Part shown: in pieces, positions 18,568-18,654 of the stretch
How positions within the stretch are numbered: position 1 is the first letter of the stretch
Layout: each line of letters opens with the position of its first letter
Assembly (NCBI GenBank): GCA_027596945.1
Contig: JADGJH010000434.1
Coordinates: 1 to 18,654 of the forward strand
Source of the DNA: Physocladia obscura
Lineage: Eukaryota; Chytridiomycota; Chytridiomycetes; Chytridiales; Chytriomycetaceae
Length of the DNA stretch: 18,654 bases
Reading direction: 5' to 3'
The notes under the pieces: model-generated
The model's database searches: none
The model's input: the letters and a program-made list of their open reading frames with translations, nothing else
Told to the model about the DNA's origin: nothing
Translations under genes and position numbers: made by a program

Positions 18568-18654
18568 AAAAACTTCTCCAAGTTCCCAAATCCAACAGTT
18601 GTTGAGCTTAGTCACCTGATGTCAGCCCATTTACAGAAGCCACCTCCGTTAAGC

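Overview
The window looks like nuclear DNA of an AT-rich, early-diverging fungus, probably chytrid-like. That placement is inferred from style and was not searched. The support is eukaryotic genes with short GT-AG introns (49-106 bp), homopolymer and low-complexity tracts between genes, a recognisable fungal/animal Golgi gene (TVP23), a chromodomain protein, and decayed DNA transposons. No bacterial operon, CRISPR array, rRNA or intact tRNA is visible.

Layout. Positions 1-269 hold the last exon of an unrecognised gene (+) ending in a membrane anchor. Positions 573-4626 carry three minus-strand genes: a 530-residue membrane-anchored protein, an NTF2/SnoaL-like small protein, and a four-exon TVP23 (248 aa, rebuilt here by splicing). 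TVP23 is divergent from a small RING-finger gene at 4660-4914, with only 33 bp between the start codons. Positions 5233-5752 may hold a weak spliced minus-strand gene. Positions 5987-6622 encode an intact NmrA/NAD(P)H-binding SDR (+). Positions 6960-9414 encode a three-exon chromodomain protein (+) with duplicated acidic modules, a coiled-coil-like helix, proline-rich parts and a tandem CCCH+CCHC zinc module.

Positions 9599-12750 are a graveyard. They hold a GC-rich fragment of a second NAD(P)H-binding protein; a 359-bp segment flanked by 7-bp direct repeats that appears to interrupt it; a tRNA-3'-half-like B-box motif; a dead IS630/Tc1-type transposase (+); and, converging on it, a dead open frame of unknown family (-). 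The two dead genes share an inverted motif at their 5' ends, which suggests one two-gene element.

Positions 12914-15966 carry two minus-strand genes: a probable small spliced membrane protein and a two-exon, 860-residue membrane protein with a large N-glycosylatable domain. Positions 16135-18654 are a run of short, broken open frames, including a cysteine-bearing 162-residue frame, most likely an unrecognised decayed element or gene.

The genes do not form a pathway. The most novel candidates are the chromodomain/CCCH-CCHC protein and the convergent two-gene transposon remnant.
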